Source: an uncultured Bacteroidales bacterium
GTDB taxonomy: Bacteria; Bacteroidota; Bacteroidia; Bacteroidales; Muribaculaceae
Reading direction: 5' to 3'
NCBI GenBank assembly: GCA_902774055.1
Contig: CACYGX010000003.1
Location: forward strand, 114,751 to 178,750
Length of the DNA: 64,000 bases
The position numbers and the translations under genes are program-made. Shown piece by piece: positions 47,920 to 56,198 of the stretch. Each line of letters starts with the position of its first letter. The stretch's first letter is position 1. The notes below the pieces were generated by a model. The model searched no databases. It saw nothing but the letters and a program-made list of their open reading frames with translations, and was not told where the DNA came from.

Positions 47920-49086
47920 TTATTTCAGGAGTTCAATTCCCAGGCCGGGACGGTCGTGCAGGGTAATCTTGCCGTTCTCCACCGTCATGCCCGTGAAGCG
48001 GTCGTTGGCGATGAGCAGGTTACCGTCCAGGTCGGCATAGTCCACAACGGGCGACAGGTTGGCCGCGGCTGTCACGGCACAGGAGGTCTCGGTCATGCAA
48101 CCGATCATCACCTTCATGTCGAGGGCACGGGCCAGGGTCACCATCTTGTGGGCCTCGTGCAGGCCGGTGCTCTTCATCAACTTGATGTTGATGCCGTCAT
48201 ACACGCCCTTGAACTTCACGATGTCGGGCAGGCGCTGGAAGGCCTCGTCGGCGATGATGGGCAGCGGCGAGCGCTCGCGCAGCCAGGCGGTCTGGTCGAT
48301 CCAAGTCTTGTCGAAGGGCTGCTCGACAAACAGGCAGTTGCGCTCTTTGAGCCAGTGGCACATCTCCAGCGCATACTCCTTGTCGTTCCAACCCTGGTTG
48401 CAGTCCACACAGATGGGCACATCGGGCATCATCTCACGGATGATGTCGATAGTCTCCTGGTCGCGGTCCAGACCCATCTTGACCTTGATGAGTTTATAGG
48501 GGCGGGCCTCCTCAACCTTCTGGCGCACCACCTCGGGGGTGTCGATGCCGATAGTGAAGCTGGTAACAGGTGTTTTCTCGGGATTATAACCCCAAATCTT
48601 GTACCAGGGCTGACCCATAATCTTGCCGAGCAGGTCATGCAGGGCGATATCGATACTGGCCTTAGCGGCGCGGTTGTTCTCGTCAACCTTATCGACATAG
48701 TCCAGGATATCCTCGATGCGGAAGGGGTCGTTGAACTGATCCAGGTCGAGTTTGTTCAGGAATTTGGTCACGCTCTCGACACTCTCGCCCAGGTAGGGAG
48801 GCATCGAAGCCTCGCCATAGCCCTTGATGCCCTCATATTCCAGAGTCACCTGCACGTCGGGCGTTGTGGTGCGGCTGTTACGCGCCAGGTTGAAGGCATG
48901 GCGCAACTTCAGTTCATAGGGGAAGAACGACAGTTTCAGTTTGCCGGTTTTGGGCACTTGGTTCACACGGGGCACTGAGTGGCGGCGGTGCTTACGGGTC
49001 ACGCGCTCCACTGCATCTATCGATACGGGCGAGGTTGCGGCAATAGCCGTCAATCCCATTCCTGCAATAAATTTTCTTCTATCCAT
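47920..49086 (-). CDS. Dipeptide epimerase (L-Ala-D/L-Glu epimerase, enolase superfamily)
   Basis: A 388-residue enzyme of the muconate-lactonising subgroup that converts L-Ala-D-Glu from peptidoglycan to L-Ala-L-Glu so that it can be digested. The active-site lysine is in KLIKVKMGLD (near residue 200), the metal ligands are in VPICVDCNQG (Asp), LFVEQPFD (Glu) and PIIADEAFQ (Asp), and the second lysine is in INIKLMKSTG. The N-terminus MDRRKFIAGMG looks like a Tat/export signal, so the protein may be periplasmic, unlike E. coli YcjG. It lies behind an NlpC/P60 endopeptidase gene, forming a muropeptide salvage set. Confidence 0.92.
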   Translation of the reverse strand: MDRRKFIAGMGLTAIAATSPVSIDAVERVTRKHRRHSVPRVNQVPKTGKLKLSFFPYELKLRHAFNLARNSRTTTPDVQVTLEYEGIKGYGEASMPPYLGESVESVTKFLNKLDLDQFNDPFRIEDILDYVDKVDENNRAAKASIDIALHDLLGKIMGQPWYKIWGYNPEKTPVTSFTIGIDTPEVVRQKVEEARPYKLIKVKMGLDRDQETIDIIREMMPDVPICVDCNQGWNDKEYALEMCHWLKERNCLFVEQPFDKTWIDQTAWLRERSPLPIIADEAFQRLPDIVKFKGVYDGINIKLMKSTGLHEAHKMVTLARALDMKVMIGCMTETSCAVTAAANLSPVVDYADLDGNLLIANDRFTGMTVENGKITLHDRPGLGIELLK

Positions 49087-49147
49087 AATTCAGTCCTTAA
49101 TTGTTAGTCCTTAGTTTTTAGTCACTATTTCTTTATTATTCCTTAGT

Positions 49148-50302
49148 TTAGAAGTACCAGGGGTGGTTTTTCAGAGCAACGATGCCCTTGGTGCCCACCA
49201 TGCCCTTGATGCGGCTGGCGCTCAGGGGGGAGTACAGGTAAGGATAATCGCTGGCAGTGGGTATCAGGCTGTTGATTTTGACCTGTCCCGAGCAGTGGAT
49301 GTACTTGCCGTCGCGCAGGTAGATACCCACGTGGGTCACGCGACCAGTCTTCTCGTTGCCGAAGAACAGCAGGTCACCGGTTTCATACTGGCGCCAATCG
49401 GTGCCCTTCTTCATGATTTTGCCCGTGAGGGCTTGCTGAGAAGCATCGCGTTGCAGAATGATGCCATTACTCAGGTAACTCACCTTGGTCAGACCCGAGC
49501 AATCGGTCACCTTGGTCGTTGTGCCGCCCCACAGGTAACTGGAGCCCATCATGCGACGGGCCGTTTTCTCGATTTGGGCGGCGCTGAAACCCTGCTGGCT
49601 CCATTGCGACAACTCGGCGACATCGGTTGCATCGACCCAGCCCACACGGCCGTCGGGCGTGGCGAGTTTGATCCATCCGCCCTGTGACGTCTTGTATTCC
49701 AAGATGTTGCCCATCACCAGGTCGCTCACGGTCTCGTCGCCATGGGCCTCGGTCACCAGGCGTGAGTCATAGGCGGTGACGATGTAGCGTTTTGCCTTGC
49801 GCCACGCCTTCATCTGGGTCTCATTCTTGAAGGCCAGCGAACTCTCGGGTACGTAGGCGATGTAGTCATCGGCCATCTGCACGCGGTACCATTCGCCGTC
49901 CTTCTGGAGCACCTTGACAGGTGAACCCATGATGCCCTGGGTGGCGATTTCGGCACTGTGCTTGGGTTCGGTGCGCAATGTGGCGATACTGAGTTTCACC
50001 TGGGCCCACTTGCGGGCGGCGGGAATGCCGTCCTCGAGAACGGTGATCTTATCCGTATATTTACTGTAGCCGTTCTTGAGCATAGCAGCAAGAATGGCCT
50101 GCTTTTGTGCCTTGGTACCCACGGTACCATTCAATACCCACTTGCCGGCCTGCTGCGTCGCGGTGACGTCCCAGATGGCCGTGCGCTTGTCGGGAGCAAG
50201 GCGCTGCTTGAGGTCGGCAAGCGCCTCGACGGGCGTTATCGCCATGCTGGCAAGGCTTGTAAACGCCAGCATTAATACGATAATTAACGATTTGATTTTC
50301 AT
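49148..50302 (-). CDS. NlpC/P60 family endopeptidase with SH3-like domains
   Basis: A 384-residue exported peptidase (signal peptide to about residue 21, TSLASMAI) that probably cuts the D-Glu-diaminopimelate bond of muropeptides. Two SH3-type domains precede the catalytic part: around 105-165 (VKLSIATLRTEPKHSAEIAT) and 185-235 (MGNILEYKTSQGGWIKLATP). The NlpC/P60 domain has Cys in VTDCSGLTK (near residue 270), His in RVTHVGIYL (near 330), and the third residue in YIHCSGQV. The start lies 4 bp after the transglutaminase-like gene, so translation is probably coupled. Downstream, 61 bp away, is the dipeptide epimerase acting on its product. Confidence 0.92.
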   Translation of the reverse strand: MKIKSLIIVLMLAFTSLASMAITPVEALADLKQRLAPDKRTAIWDVTATQQAGKWVLNGTVGTKAQKQAILAAMLKNGYSKYTDKITVLEDGIPAARKWAQVKLSIATLRTEPKHSAEIATQGIMGSPVKVLQKDGEWYRVQMADDYIAYVPESSLAFKNETQMKAWRKAKRYIVTAYDSRLVTEAHGDETVSDLVMGNILEYKTSQGGWIKLATPDGRVGWVDATDVAELSQWSQQGFSAAQIEKTARRMMGSSYLWGGTTTKVTDCSGLTKVSYLSNGIILQRDASQQALTGKIMKKGTDWRQYETGDLLFFGNEKTGRVTHVGIYLRDGKYIHCSGQVKINSLIPTASDYPYLYSPLSASRIKGMVGTKGIVALKNHPWYF

Positions 50303-50306
50303 TTCT

Positions 50307-51728
50307 TTACTTTATAGGTGTTATTGAATTGACTTCTAGATGGCTGTCCCACTTGTCATAGAACAGGTTACCCTTGCGCCACTCGACCTCGCCGGGCTGG
50401 AAATCGACGGTCTCGCTGCGAATGAAGGTCTTGGGAGGACTCAACACGTCGCCCACGCCCTCGTTGGTCGCCATGCGGTACAGGTCGATGCCCGTGGCAT
50501 AATAGTCGTTCATCGTGGTGCCCACAGCACTGCGGCCGAACGACGGGTCGGTGGGAATCCAGCCGATGCCCTCAAAGTAGGTCTCGCACCAGTCGTGCCA
50601 ATTGATTTCGTCGGGATGCAACATCCATCCACTTTCCCAGCGCGCGGGGATGCCAATTGCGCGGGCCAGCGTGATGTAGAGCAGTCCCACCTGGCCGCAG
50701 TCGCCATGATGGTTTTCGATGACATACTGTGGGATGTTGGCCAGGGTGCTGTATTCACGGGCACCTGCCCAGGGCAAGTTGTAGCCTATCCACTCATAGA
50801 TTTTGGCCGCCTGCAGCACGGGGTTGGTCTCGTCGCCCACGATTTTGCGGGCCAGGGCGCGCATCTCGTCGGTAATGATGACGTGGCGCGGTTCATCGCC
50901 CGTGTAGCGCTGGTATTCCGCGCTGGCAGTGTTATAGGGTTCCAGCATGGCAATCAGGTCCTGCTGGCTGTAGTGGCGCTCGCCCACGTCGTAGGAGAAC
51001 GTGTACTCGAAGTGCGTCGGCTTGCCCTTCTCGGCCACGGCCTCCATATAGACGGTGTGGTGCTTGCTACCCTGGCTATAGGTCACGGGGCGGTTGCTGC
51101 TCTCGAGGCGGATGTTACGTTGACGCAAATTCTCGTAGGGGAATGGCATCCACACGCGCAGGGTCTCACCTGCCGGCACAACGTCGGCATTGACATCGAG
51201 CGTAAACGTGATGTTCATGTGGCGCCAGTCACGCACGTTGTTCTTGTCGGCTGGCGTGTGCATCGCCTCCAGGTAATACTTGCGACGTGTGAGATAGGTC
51301 TCGTGGCTGTCGGCAGCATTCTGTGCGGCAAATTCCTTGCCCAGCAGCCACAGGTTGCCCACACTCTTGCGGAACCACATCTCCTTGCCATCGATGTTCA
51401 TCACCTCGAGGGCGCGGGTATCTTTCCAGTGCTGGATCTGGGCGTCGGTGGCCTCAGGCATCTTCTCGCGAATCATTTTCACACCCTCCTCGGGGGTAAT
51501 GCGGAAGTCGGTGCGGATGCGCTGCATGATAGTGCGTAGCGAGTCGATGCGCACGGCGTCGGCCTGACGCACCTTCTTGGGAAGGGATTTCATCACCTTC
51601 TCGGCACGCGCAAACTCGCCCTGAGCGATATACTGGTCCACCTGGTCCTGCCAGTCAGGGTTAGCAGCAAAGCCCGTCAACGCCAATGCGCTAACAGCCA
51701 ATGCCAAAAATTGCTTTTTACCTTTCAT
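50307..51728 (-). CDS. Transglutaminase-like (cysteine protease fold) exported protein
   Basis: A 473-residue exported protein (signal ends LALTGFAANP). Residues about 30-150 are helical. The central part (about 160-250) is beta-rich (WRHMNITFTLDVNADVVPAG). The transglutaminase-like core has Cys in HHGDCGQVGLL, His in EINWHDWCETY and Asp in GWIPTDPSFG. In Bacteroides such genes stand with NlpC/P60 and dipeptide epimerase genes, as here, so a role in peptidoglycan peptide handling is inferred. It heads the cluster on the minus strand; its stop is 4 bp before the NlpC/P60 start. Confidence 0.88.
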   Translation of the reverse strand: MKGKKQFLALAVSALALTGFAANPDWQDQVDQYIAQGEFARAEKVMKSLPKKVRQADAVRIDSLRTIMQRIRTDFRITPEEGVKMIREKMPEATDAQIQHWKDTRALEVMNIDGKEMWFRKSVGNLWLLGKEFAAQNAADSHETYLTRRKYYLEAMHTPADKNNVRDWRHMNITFTLDVNADVVPAGETLRVWMPFPYENLRQRNIRLESSNRPVTYSQGSKHHTVYMEAVAEKGKPTHFEYTFSYDVGERHYSQQDLIAMLEPYNTASAEYQRYTGDEPRHVIITDEMRALARKIVGDETNPVLQAAKIYEWIGYNLPWAGAREYSTLANIPQYVIENHHGDCGQVGLLYITLARAIGIPARWESGWMLHPDEINWHDWCETYFEGIGWIPTDPSFGRSAVGTTMNDYYATGIDLYRMATNEGVGDVLSPPKTFIRSETVDFQPGEVEWRKGNLFYDKWDSHLEVNSITPIK

Positions 51729-52014
51729 TTCTCCTATTAATCTGAATTAAGGAGCAAATTTACGGCAATTATTTGGATATCGGCTCAACCGACCGTGAAA
51801 TGTTATTAACAATGTTGTTCTTTTGATTTTATGCATGTGAGCCATTATTCATGCCCCAATGGGACAGGCCTGTGAACATAAGGAATTCTGGGGGAAGACG
51901 ACGTTTTTTTGTCTAAAGCAATCATCTCGGCATGATATTTGCAGTATAGTTGTAAAAAAAGGTAAAAAATTGTCGGTTTTGACAAGGATTATTAACATTC
52001 AACTCTTTACTGCT
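51729..52014. other. Gene-free stretch with a possible promoter for the small transcript at 52.0 kb
   Basis: Nothing longer than a chance frame is present. A near-match -7 box GATATTTG (51934-51941), with a TTTG about 22 nt upstream at 51908-51911, could start a transcript running towards the terminator at 52109. The minus-strand side should hold the promoter of the transglutaminase-like gene, but I see no convincing box. Confidence 0.35.
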
Positions 52015-52074
52015 ATGTGTGCTATTATTGCTTTCGTAACTCTGATTGCCTCGGCGATCATTAGCCTGAAATAG
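52015..52074 (+). CDS. Possible 19-residue hydrophobic peptide
   Basis: The frame MCAIIAFVTLIASAIISLK encodes a single membrane-spanning helix ending in lysine. It sits between a plausible promoter (51934) and a good terminator (52109), giving a transcript of roughly 200 nt. In-frame sequence extends upstream to 51859 but with a quite different composition. Short hydrophobic peptides of this sort include type I toxins and small membrane-protein regulators. Evidence is limited to context and composition. Confidence 0.3.
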   Translation: MCAIIAFVTLIASAIISLK

Positions 52075-52108
52075 GGCCGCTGAACACTACCCCAACTCAA
52101 CACTATAG

Positions 52109-52148
52109 AGGTGTGGACACGACAAAAGGTGCCACACCTTTATTTTTT
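52109..52148 (+). terminator. Rho-independent terminator of the small transcript
   Basis: AGGTGTGG (52109-52116) pairs with CCACACCT (52132-52139), followed by TTATTTTTTAG. Confidence 0.7.
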
Positions 52149-52189
52149 AGCAAACATGATGGCCTAGGAACGGTAAATCAATTCCTTAC

Positions 52190-52241
52190 ATTAGCGAAAT
52201 TCGCATTAAAGAAAAGCCCAATTCGCATGGCCCCCGCAGGG
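52190..52241. repeat. AATTCG-family repeat and CCCCGCAGGG box after rlmD
   Basis: ATTAGCGAAATTCGCATTAA (52190-52209, identical to the copy at 3133) and ATTCGCATGGCCCCCGCAGG (52221-52240) lie 7-60 nt beyond the rlmD stop. Confidence 0.72.
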
Positions 52242-52248
52242 TTCTGAT

Positions 52249-53658
52249 TTATTTTTTCTCCAGCAGGGTGACGTTCTCGACGTGGTGGGTGTGGGGGAAC
52301 ATGTCCACGGGCTGGATTTCCACAACGCGGTATTTCTCGTCGAGCAGGGCGATGTCGCGCGCCTGGGTGGCGGGATTGCAGCTCACATAGACCAGTCGTT
52401 GAGGCTCAGCGTTGAGAATGACCTTGACGACGTCCTCGTGCATGCCGGCACGGGGCGGGTCGATGATCATCACCTCGGGGCGGCCGTGCTCGGCAATGAA
52501 GTCGTCAGTGAGCACGTCCTTCATGTCGCCGGCATAGAACAGGGTGTTGTCGATGCCGTTGACGCGGGAATTGAGTTTGGCGTCCTCGATGGCCTCGGGG
52601 ACATACTCGATGCCGATGACCTGACGGGCCTGGCGGGCGACAAAGTTGGCGATGGTGCCCGTGCCAGTATAGAGGTCATAGACGAGTTCATCGCCCGTGA
52701 GGGCGGCCATGCGGCGCGCCACCTTATAGAGTTCATAGGCCTGGCGGGAATTGGTCTGGTAGAACGACTTGGGGCCAACGCGGAACTTCAGGCCCTCCAT
52801 CTCTTCCTCGATATAATCGCGTCCGCTATAGGTGACAAACTCCTGGTCGGCCAGCGAGTCGTTGACCTTGAGGTTAACGACATAGAGCAGCGACGTGATT
52901 TGCGGAAAACGGTCGCGCACGGCGCTCATCACGTCCTCGATGGCAGCCTGGTCGTCCTGACCGAACACGATGACCTCCATCACCTCGCCCGTGCTGGCAG
53001 TGCGCGTCATGGTCATGCGGATAAACCCCTGCTGCCCACGGATGTCATAGAAGGAGTAACCCTTCTCGACACACAGGTTGCGAATGAACAGGCGCATCTC
53101 GTTACTGATGTCGTCCTGTAGCCAGCACCGCTTGATGTCGAGCACCTTGTCGAAGGCGCCGGGGATGTGGAAACCCGCCGCATTGCGGTCGGGGAACTCT
53201 TCCCCTCTCTCCAGTTGCTCGCGGGTGAGCCAGCACTTGTTCGAAAAGGTAAATTCCAACTTGTTGCGATAGTGGGTCGTCACCGCCGAGCCCAGGATGG
53301 GATTGATGGCAGGAATGGGCACCTTGGCAATGCGCTCCATCGCGTCCACCACCTGTTGCTGCTTGCACTGCAACTGATACTCGTAGGGCAGATGCTGCCA
53401 CTTGCAGCCACCGCAGATGCCGAAATGCTCACACATAGGCTCAACGCGCAGCTCACTCGGCTTGACCAGCCTGTCGATATGCCCCTCGGCATAACTGTGC
53501 TTCTTGCGGTCGATTTTCAGGTCAATCACATCACCAGGAGCACCATAGGGGACAAACACCACCAGGTCGTTCCAGCGGCCCAGGCTCTTGCCCTCGGCCG
53601 CCACGCCCGTTATCTCAAAATTCTCAATTACCGGAATATCTTTCTTCTTCTTTCTCAT
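52249..53658 (-). CDS. rlmD: 23S rRNA (uracil-5)-methyltransferase, RlmD/TrmA family
   Basis: A 469-residue SAM-dependent RNA methyltransferase that makes m5U in 23S rRNA (position 1939 in E. coli). It has an N-terminal TRAM domain (about 10-65) and a [4Fe-4S] site CEHFGICGGCKWQH near residue 70. The SAM-binding motif VYDLYTGTGTIANF is near 320, and MIIDPPRAGMH and VYVSCNPATQARD carry the catalytic Cys. The start at 53658 is chosen from the promoter box at 53667-53674; the in-frame ATG at 53733 lies upstream of it. The RlmD versus RlmC distinction rests on the iron-sulfur and TRAM features. Confidence 0.92.
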   Translation of the reverse strand: MRKKKKDIPVIENFEITGVAAEGKSLGRWNDLVVFVPYGAPGDVIDLKIDRKKHSYAEGHIDRLVKPSELRVEPMCEHFGICGGCKWQHLPYEYQLQCKQQQVVDAMERIAKVPIPAINPILGSAVTTHYRNKLEFTFSNKCWLTREQLERGEEFPDRNAAGFHIPGAFDKVLDIKRCWLQDDISNEMRLFIRNLCVEKGYSFYDIRGQQGFIRMTMTRTASTGEVMEVIVFGQDDQAAIEDVMSAVRDRFPQITSLLYVVNLKVNDSLADQEFVTYSGRDYIEEEMEGLKFRVGPKSFYQTNSRQAYELYKVARRMAALTGDELVYDLYTGTGTIANFVARQARQVIGIEYVPEAIEDAKLNSRVNGIDNTLFYAGDMKDVLTDDFIAEHGRPEVMIIDPPRAGMHEDVVKVILNAEPQRLVYVSCNPATQARDIALLDEKYRVVEIQPVDMFPHTHHVENVTLLEKK

Positions 53659-53666
53659 CGTGCCTG

Positions 53667-53674
53667 CAAAAGTA
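53667..53674 (-). promoter_or_regulatory. -7 promoter box of rlmD
   Basis: The minus strand reads TACTTTTG, matching TAnnTTTG. It ends 8 nt before the rlmD ATG, giving an almost leaderless message and fixing the start codon. Confidence 0.65.
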
Positions 53675-53738
53675 CAAACTTTCTTGTAGAGACGCAACAT
53701 CTTGCCACTCTTTCCACCCTCCATCCACCCCATCCACT

Positions 53739-53835
53739 CCGTCCAGCCCGTCCAGTCCGTCCAGTCCGTCCAGCCCGTCCAGTCCGTCCAGTCCAGCCGC
53801 GCCAGCGGCGGTCCACTCCGTCCAGCCCGTCCAGT
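53739..53835. repeat. Tandem 9-bp repeat CCGTCCAGY
   Basis: Six uninterrupted units of CCGTCCAGC/T (53739-53792) are followed by a degenerate GC-rich part and two more units (53818-53835), ending right at the stop codon of the TPR protein gene. The 9-bp unit keeps reading frame. It looks like a slippage-prone minisatellite between two genes. Confidence 0.85.
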
Positions 53836-54759
53836 TTATTCCCCCAGCGACTCTTTGATAAATTCTCTTGACAACCCCAGGGCGACAGCCTTGTCGATAT
53901 CCCGCTCCATGTCGTCGCGCTGGAAGCGCAGTTTTTTCAACTTGGCTCGCAACAGGTACAGGTAGGGGTCATCAGGGGCCATCTCGAGGGCTGTGCGGAT
54001 GTCCTCCTCAGCATCGTTGAGGCGCTTCATCGTCAAGTAGCAGTCGGCGCGGTGCCCCAGCAACTGGGCACTAGGCTTCACCTTGATGACCTGGGTAAAA
54101 AGTTCGGCAGCGCGAGCATGGTTACCGTTGCGCTTATTGAGCAACGCCATACCCTCGTGGTACAGGCCCGAATTAGGGTTGATGCGCTTGATTTCGTTAA
54201 ACAGGTCTTCGGCCCGCTTGGTATCGCCCTGCTCCATCGCCAACACGCCCAGCGAGTAGCGCGCCTCGGTGTCATACATGTCCAGTTCGCACACCCGCTC
54301 ATAGTCGTCTATCGCACGGGCAACACTGTCCATCTCGACGTACAGAGCCGCACGGTTGAGCAACAGCGTCACCGCATGGGGCGTCATGTCGAGGGCGAGG
54401 GTGTAATTCTTCACCGCATCGGCAAGTTTGCCCTGATAACGCTGCAGGGTAGCGATATTGCTCAGCACCATCGAGTTACCAGGGTTATTGGGGTCGGCCT
54501 TGAAGGCCTTGAGCAGCCACTGCTCGGCCATGGGCCAGTCGTGGCTATAGATATAATTCTGCGCCGAGTCGATGCATTGGAAATAAGGCGTCTCGGTATC
54601 AATATCCACCAGCAGAGGCGTCTCAGTTTTGGGTTTGGGTTTCAGCCCGCGCTCAACCTTCATATTCTCCTCCCCGATGGAATTAATCACCTGAGCACCA
54701 CCCTGCAGCCCCACCGCAGCAATTGCACAAACAGTTAACAACGAAAATATCTTCCTCAT
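53836..54759 (-). CDS. Exported tetratricopeptide-repeat protein
   Basis: A 307-residue protein with a signal peptide (to about residue 22, VGLQGGAQV) and about six TPR units from residue 58 on. They are recognisable by the recurring A/G and Y positions: AEQWLLKAFKADPNNPG, AVKNYTLALDMTPHAV, AIDDYERVCELDMYD, AEDLFNEIKRINPNSG, AAELFTQVIKVKPSAQ and AEEDIRTALEMAPDD. Such proteins act as scaffolds in the periplasm; no partner can be named. The 3' end abuts a 9-bp tandem repeat, and its stop codon is the first triplet after it. The gene lies between rlmD and the MscS channel gene, all on the minus strand. Confidence 0.85.
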   Translation of the reverse strand: MRKIFSLLTVCAIAAVGLQGGAQVINSIGEENMKVERGLKPKPKTETPLLVDIDTETPYFQCIDSAQNYIYSHDWPMAEQWLLKAFKADPNNPGNSMVLSNIATLQRYQGKLADAVKNYTLALDMTPHAVTLLLNRAALYVEMDSVARAIDDYERVCELDMYDTEARYSLGVLAMEQGDTKRAEDLFNEIKRINPNSGLYHEGMALLNKRNGNHARAAELFTQVIKVKPSAQLLGHRADCYLTMKRLNDAEEDIRTALEMAPDDPYLYLLRAKLKKLRFQRDDMERDIDKAVALGLSREFIKESLGE

Positions 54760-54810
54760 TTCAACTACGAATTACACGAATTTCACGAATTGGCATCCTC
54801 ATTGACTCTT

Positions 54811-54831
54811 ATTCGCATTAGCCCCGCAGGG
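54811..54831. repeat. CCCCGCAGGG box next to the mscS stop codon
   Basis: ATTCGCATTAGCCCCGCAGG is followed two bases later by the stop codon of the MscS-type gene (54834). AATTCG-like fragments (ACGAATTACACGAATTTCACG) precede it from about 54768. Confidence 0.72.
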
Positions 54832-54833
54832 TG

Positions 54834-55994
54834 CTATTTGTTGACGTGGACATCGACTTGCGGGAAGGGGAAGCGGATGCCATGCTGCGGGAACTGCTTG
54901 TAAATCTGCTCATTCACGTCATAGAGAACGCCCCAGTAGTTGGCGATTTCGGTCCATGCCCTCACGATGAGCGTCACCTGACTCTCGTCAAGGCTCTCGA
55001 CGTTGACGCTGGGCGAATAATTGGGCTTGGGAACCAGCGAGGCGAGTTTGGCTTCGTGTTCCTCGCGCAGTTCCTCGGCACGGCGGCGATGCCAATGGAA
55101 CAAGCGCTTCCACCACGGATCTCGCTTCTCCTCCTGGTGTTCGTTTTCGTGGCTATCGGCCTGTTCCTCATCTTCGTGGACATCGGCATCGGTGAGGACG
55201 ACGCGCGGGTCGGCGGCAAGGATATCAAGGGCAATCTTGCGGGCCATGTCCACGTCGTCGCCATAGCTGATGCCCACACGCCACTCCACACGGTGGTAAT
55301 GCTCGGCGCTGAAGTTCTTCAACGAACTGGTGGCGAGGCCGCCGTTGGGGATGACAATGCGGTCATTGTTATAGGTGTTAATGATGGTGTTAAAAATCTG
55401 GATCTCACGCACTGTGCCCTTCAACTCACCGAACTCGATATAGTCGCCCACCTTGTAGGGTTTGAGCAACAGGATAAGCACGCCGCCAGCAAAGTTCTGC
55501 AACGTGCCGCTCAACGCCATACCGATGGCGACACCGGCACTGGCAAAGATGGCAATAAACGAACTCGTCTCGATGCCCAGCACACCAATGACAGTGATGA
55601 TGAGCAGGAACAACAAGGTAATCTTGATAAACGACAGCAGGAACGACGTCAACGAGCGGTCAAAGCCCTTGGCCACCATGATGGCGCGCACCACGCTGTA
55701 TATCTTGTTGATGATGAATTTGCCGATGTAGAAAATCAGGATGGCGGCAAGAATCCTCAACCCCAACGAAACCAGCTGGCTAGACAACGAGGTCACGAGG
55801 CTGCCCAGATCCAGATACTTGAATTTATCCACAATCTTGTCGGGGGTCATCGCTGCAATCGAGTCGGGATGCAACTGGGTGGCTAGGGAGTCAACATGGG
55901 CTGTGACAACATTGGTAGCCTCCTTGATTTTGTTGGCTGCCACAGTGTCGGGAGCAGCCACCGGAATCTGCATTAATATCTTGTTCAATAACAT
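54834..55994 (-). CDS. Small-conductance mechanosensitive ion channel, MscS family
   Basis: A 386-residue inner-membrane channel that opens under membrane tension and protects against hypo-osmotic shock. Membrane helices lie around residues 75-100, 120-145 and 150-175. The pore-lining helix has the Gly/Ala-rich pattern ASAGVAIGMALSGTLQNFAGG, followed by the typical beta domain VGDYIEFGELKGTVREIQIF and NDRIVIPNGGLATSSLKNF. A charged loop rich in Glu, His and Asp (about 270-310) is inserted in the cytoplasmic part and is longer than in E. coli MscS. The start is taken at 55994 (MLLNKILMQ); the ATG at 56018 is also in frame. Confidence 0.92.
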   Translation of the reverse strand: MLLNKILMQIPVAAPDTVAANKIKEATNVVTAHVDSLATQLHPDSIAAMTPDKIVDKFKYLDLGSLVTSLSSQLVSLGLRILAAILIFYIGKFIINKIYSVVRAIMVAKGFDRSLTSFLLSFIKITLLFLLIITVIGVLGIETSSFIAIFASAGVAIGMALSGTLQNFAGGVLILLLKPYKVGDYIEFGELKGTVREIQIFNTIINTYNNDRIVIPNGGLATSSLKNFSAEHYHRVEWRVGISYGDDVDMARKIALDILAADPRVVLTDADVHEDEEQADSHENEHQEEKRDPWWKRLFHWHRRRAEELREEHEAKLASLVPKPNYSPSVNVESLDESQVTLIVRAWTEIANYWGVLYDVNEQIYKQFPQHGIRFPFPQVDVHVNK

Positions 55995-56158
55995 AATCTC
56001 TATCGTTTTAGACCGCAAAATTAATACTCTATGCTCAAAAAAAACTTAAATTCCCGCTAAATATCGTGAACAAACACGAAAAAGCACTCGAGTGATGACA
56101 TCGGTGCAAAAGGTATGCTTTTTTTGCACTGACAATACGCCACATTGATTTTTTACAG

Positions 56159-56166
56159 TAATTTTG
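56159..56166 (+). promoter_or_regulatory. -7 promoter box for the acid phosphatase gene
   Basis: TAATTTTG matches TAnnTTTG and ends 33 nt before the ATG at 56199. Confidence 0.55.
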
Positions 56167-56198
56167 CAACATCTTAATATTTATAGTTTGACAGTTTT

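Noticed and set aside
53739-53835. Tandem repeats considered as a CRISPR array
   Set aside because: The unit is 9 bp, with no unique spacers, and no cas genes are near; it is a simple minisatellite.
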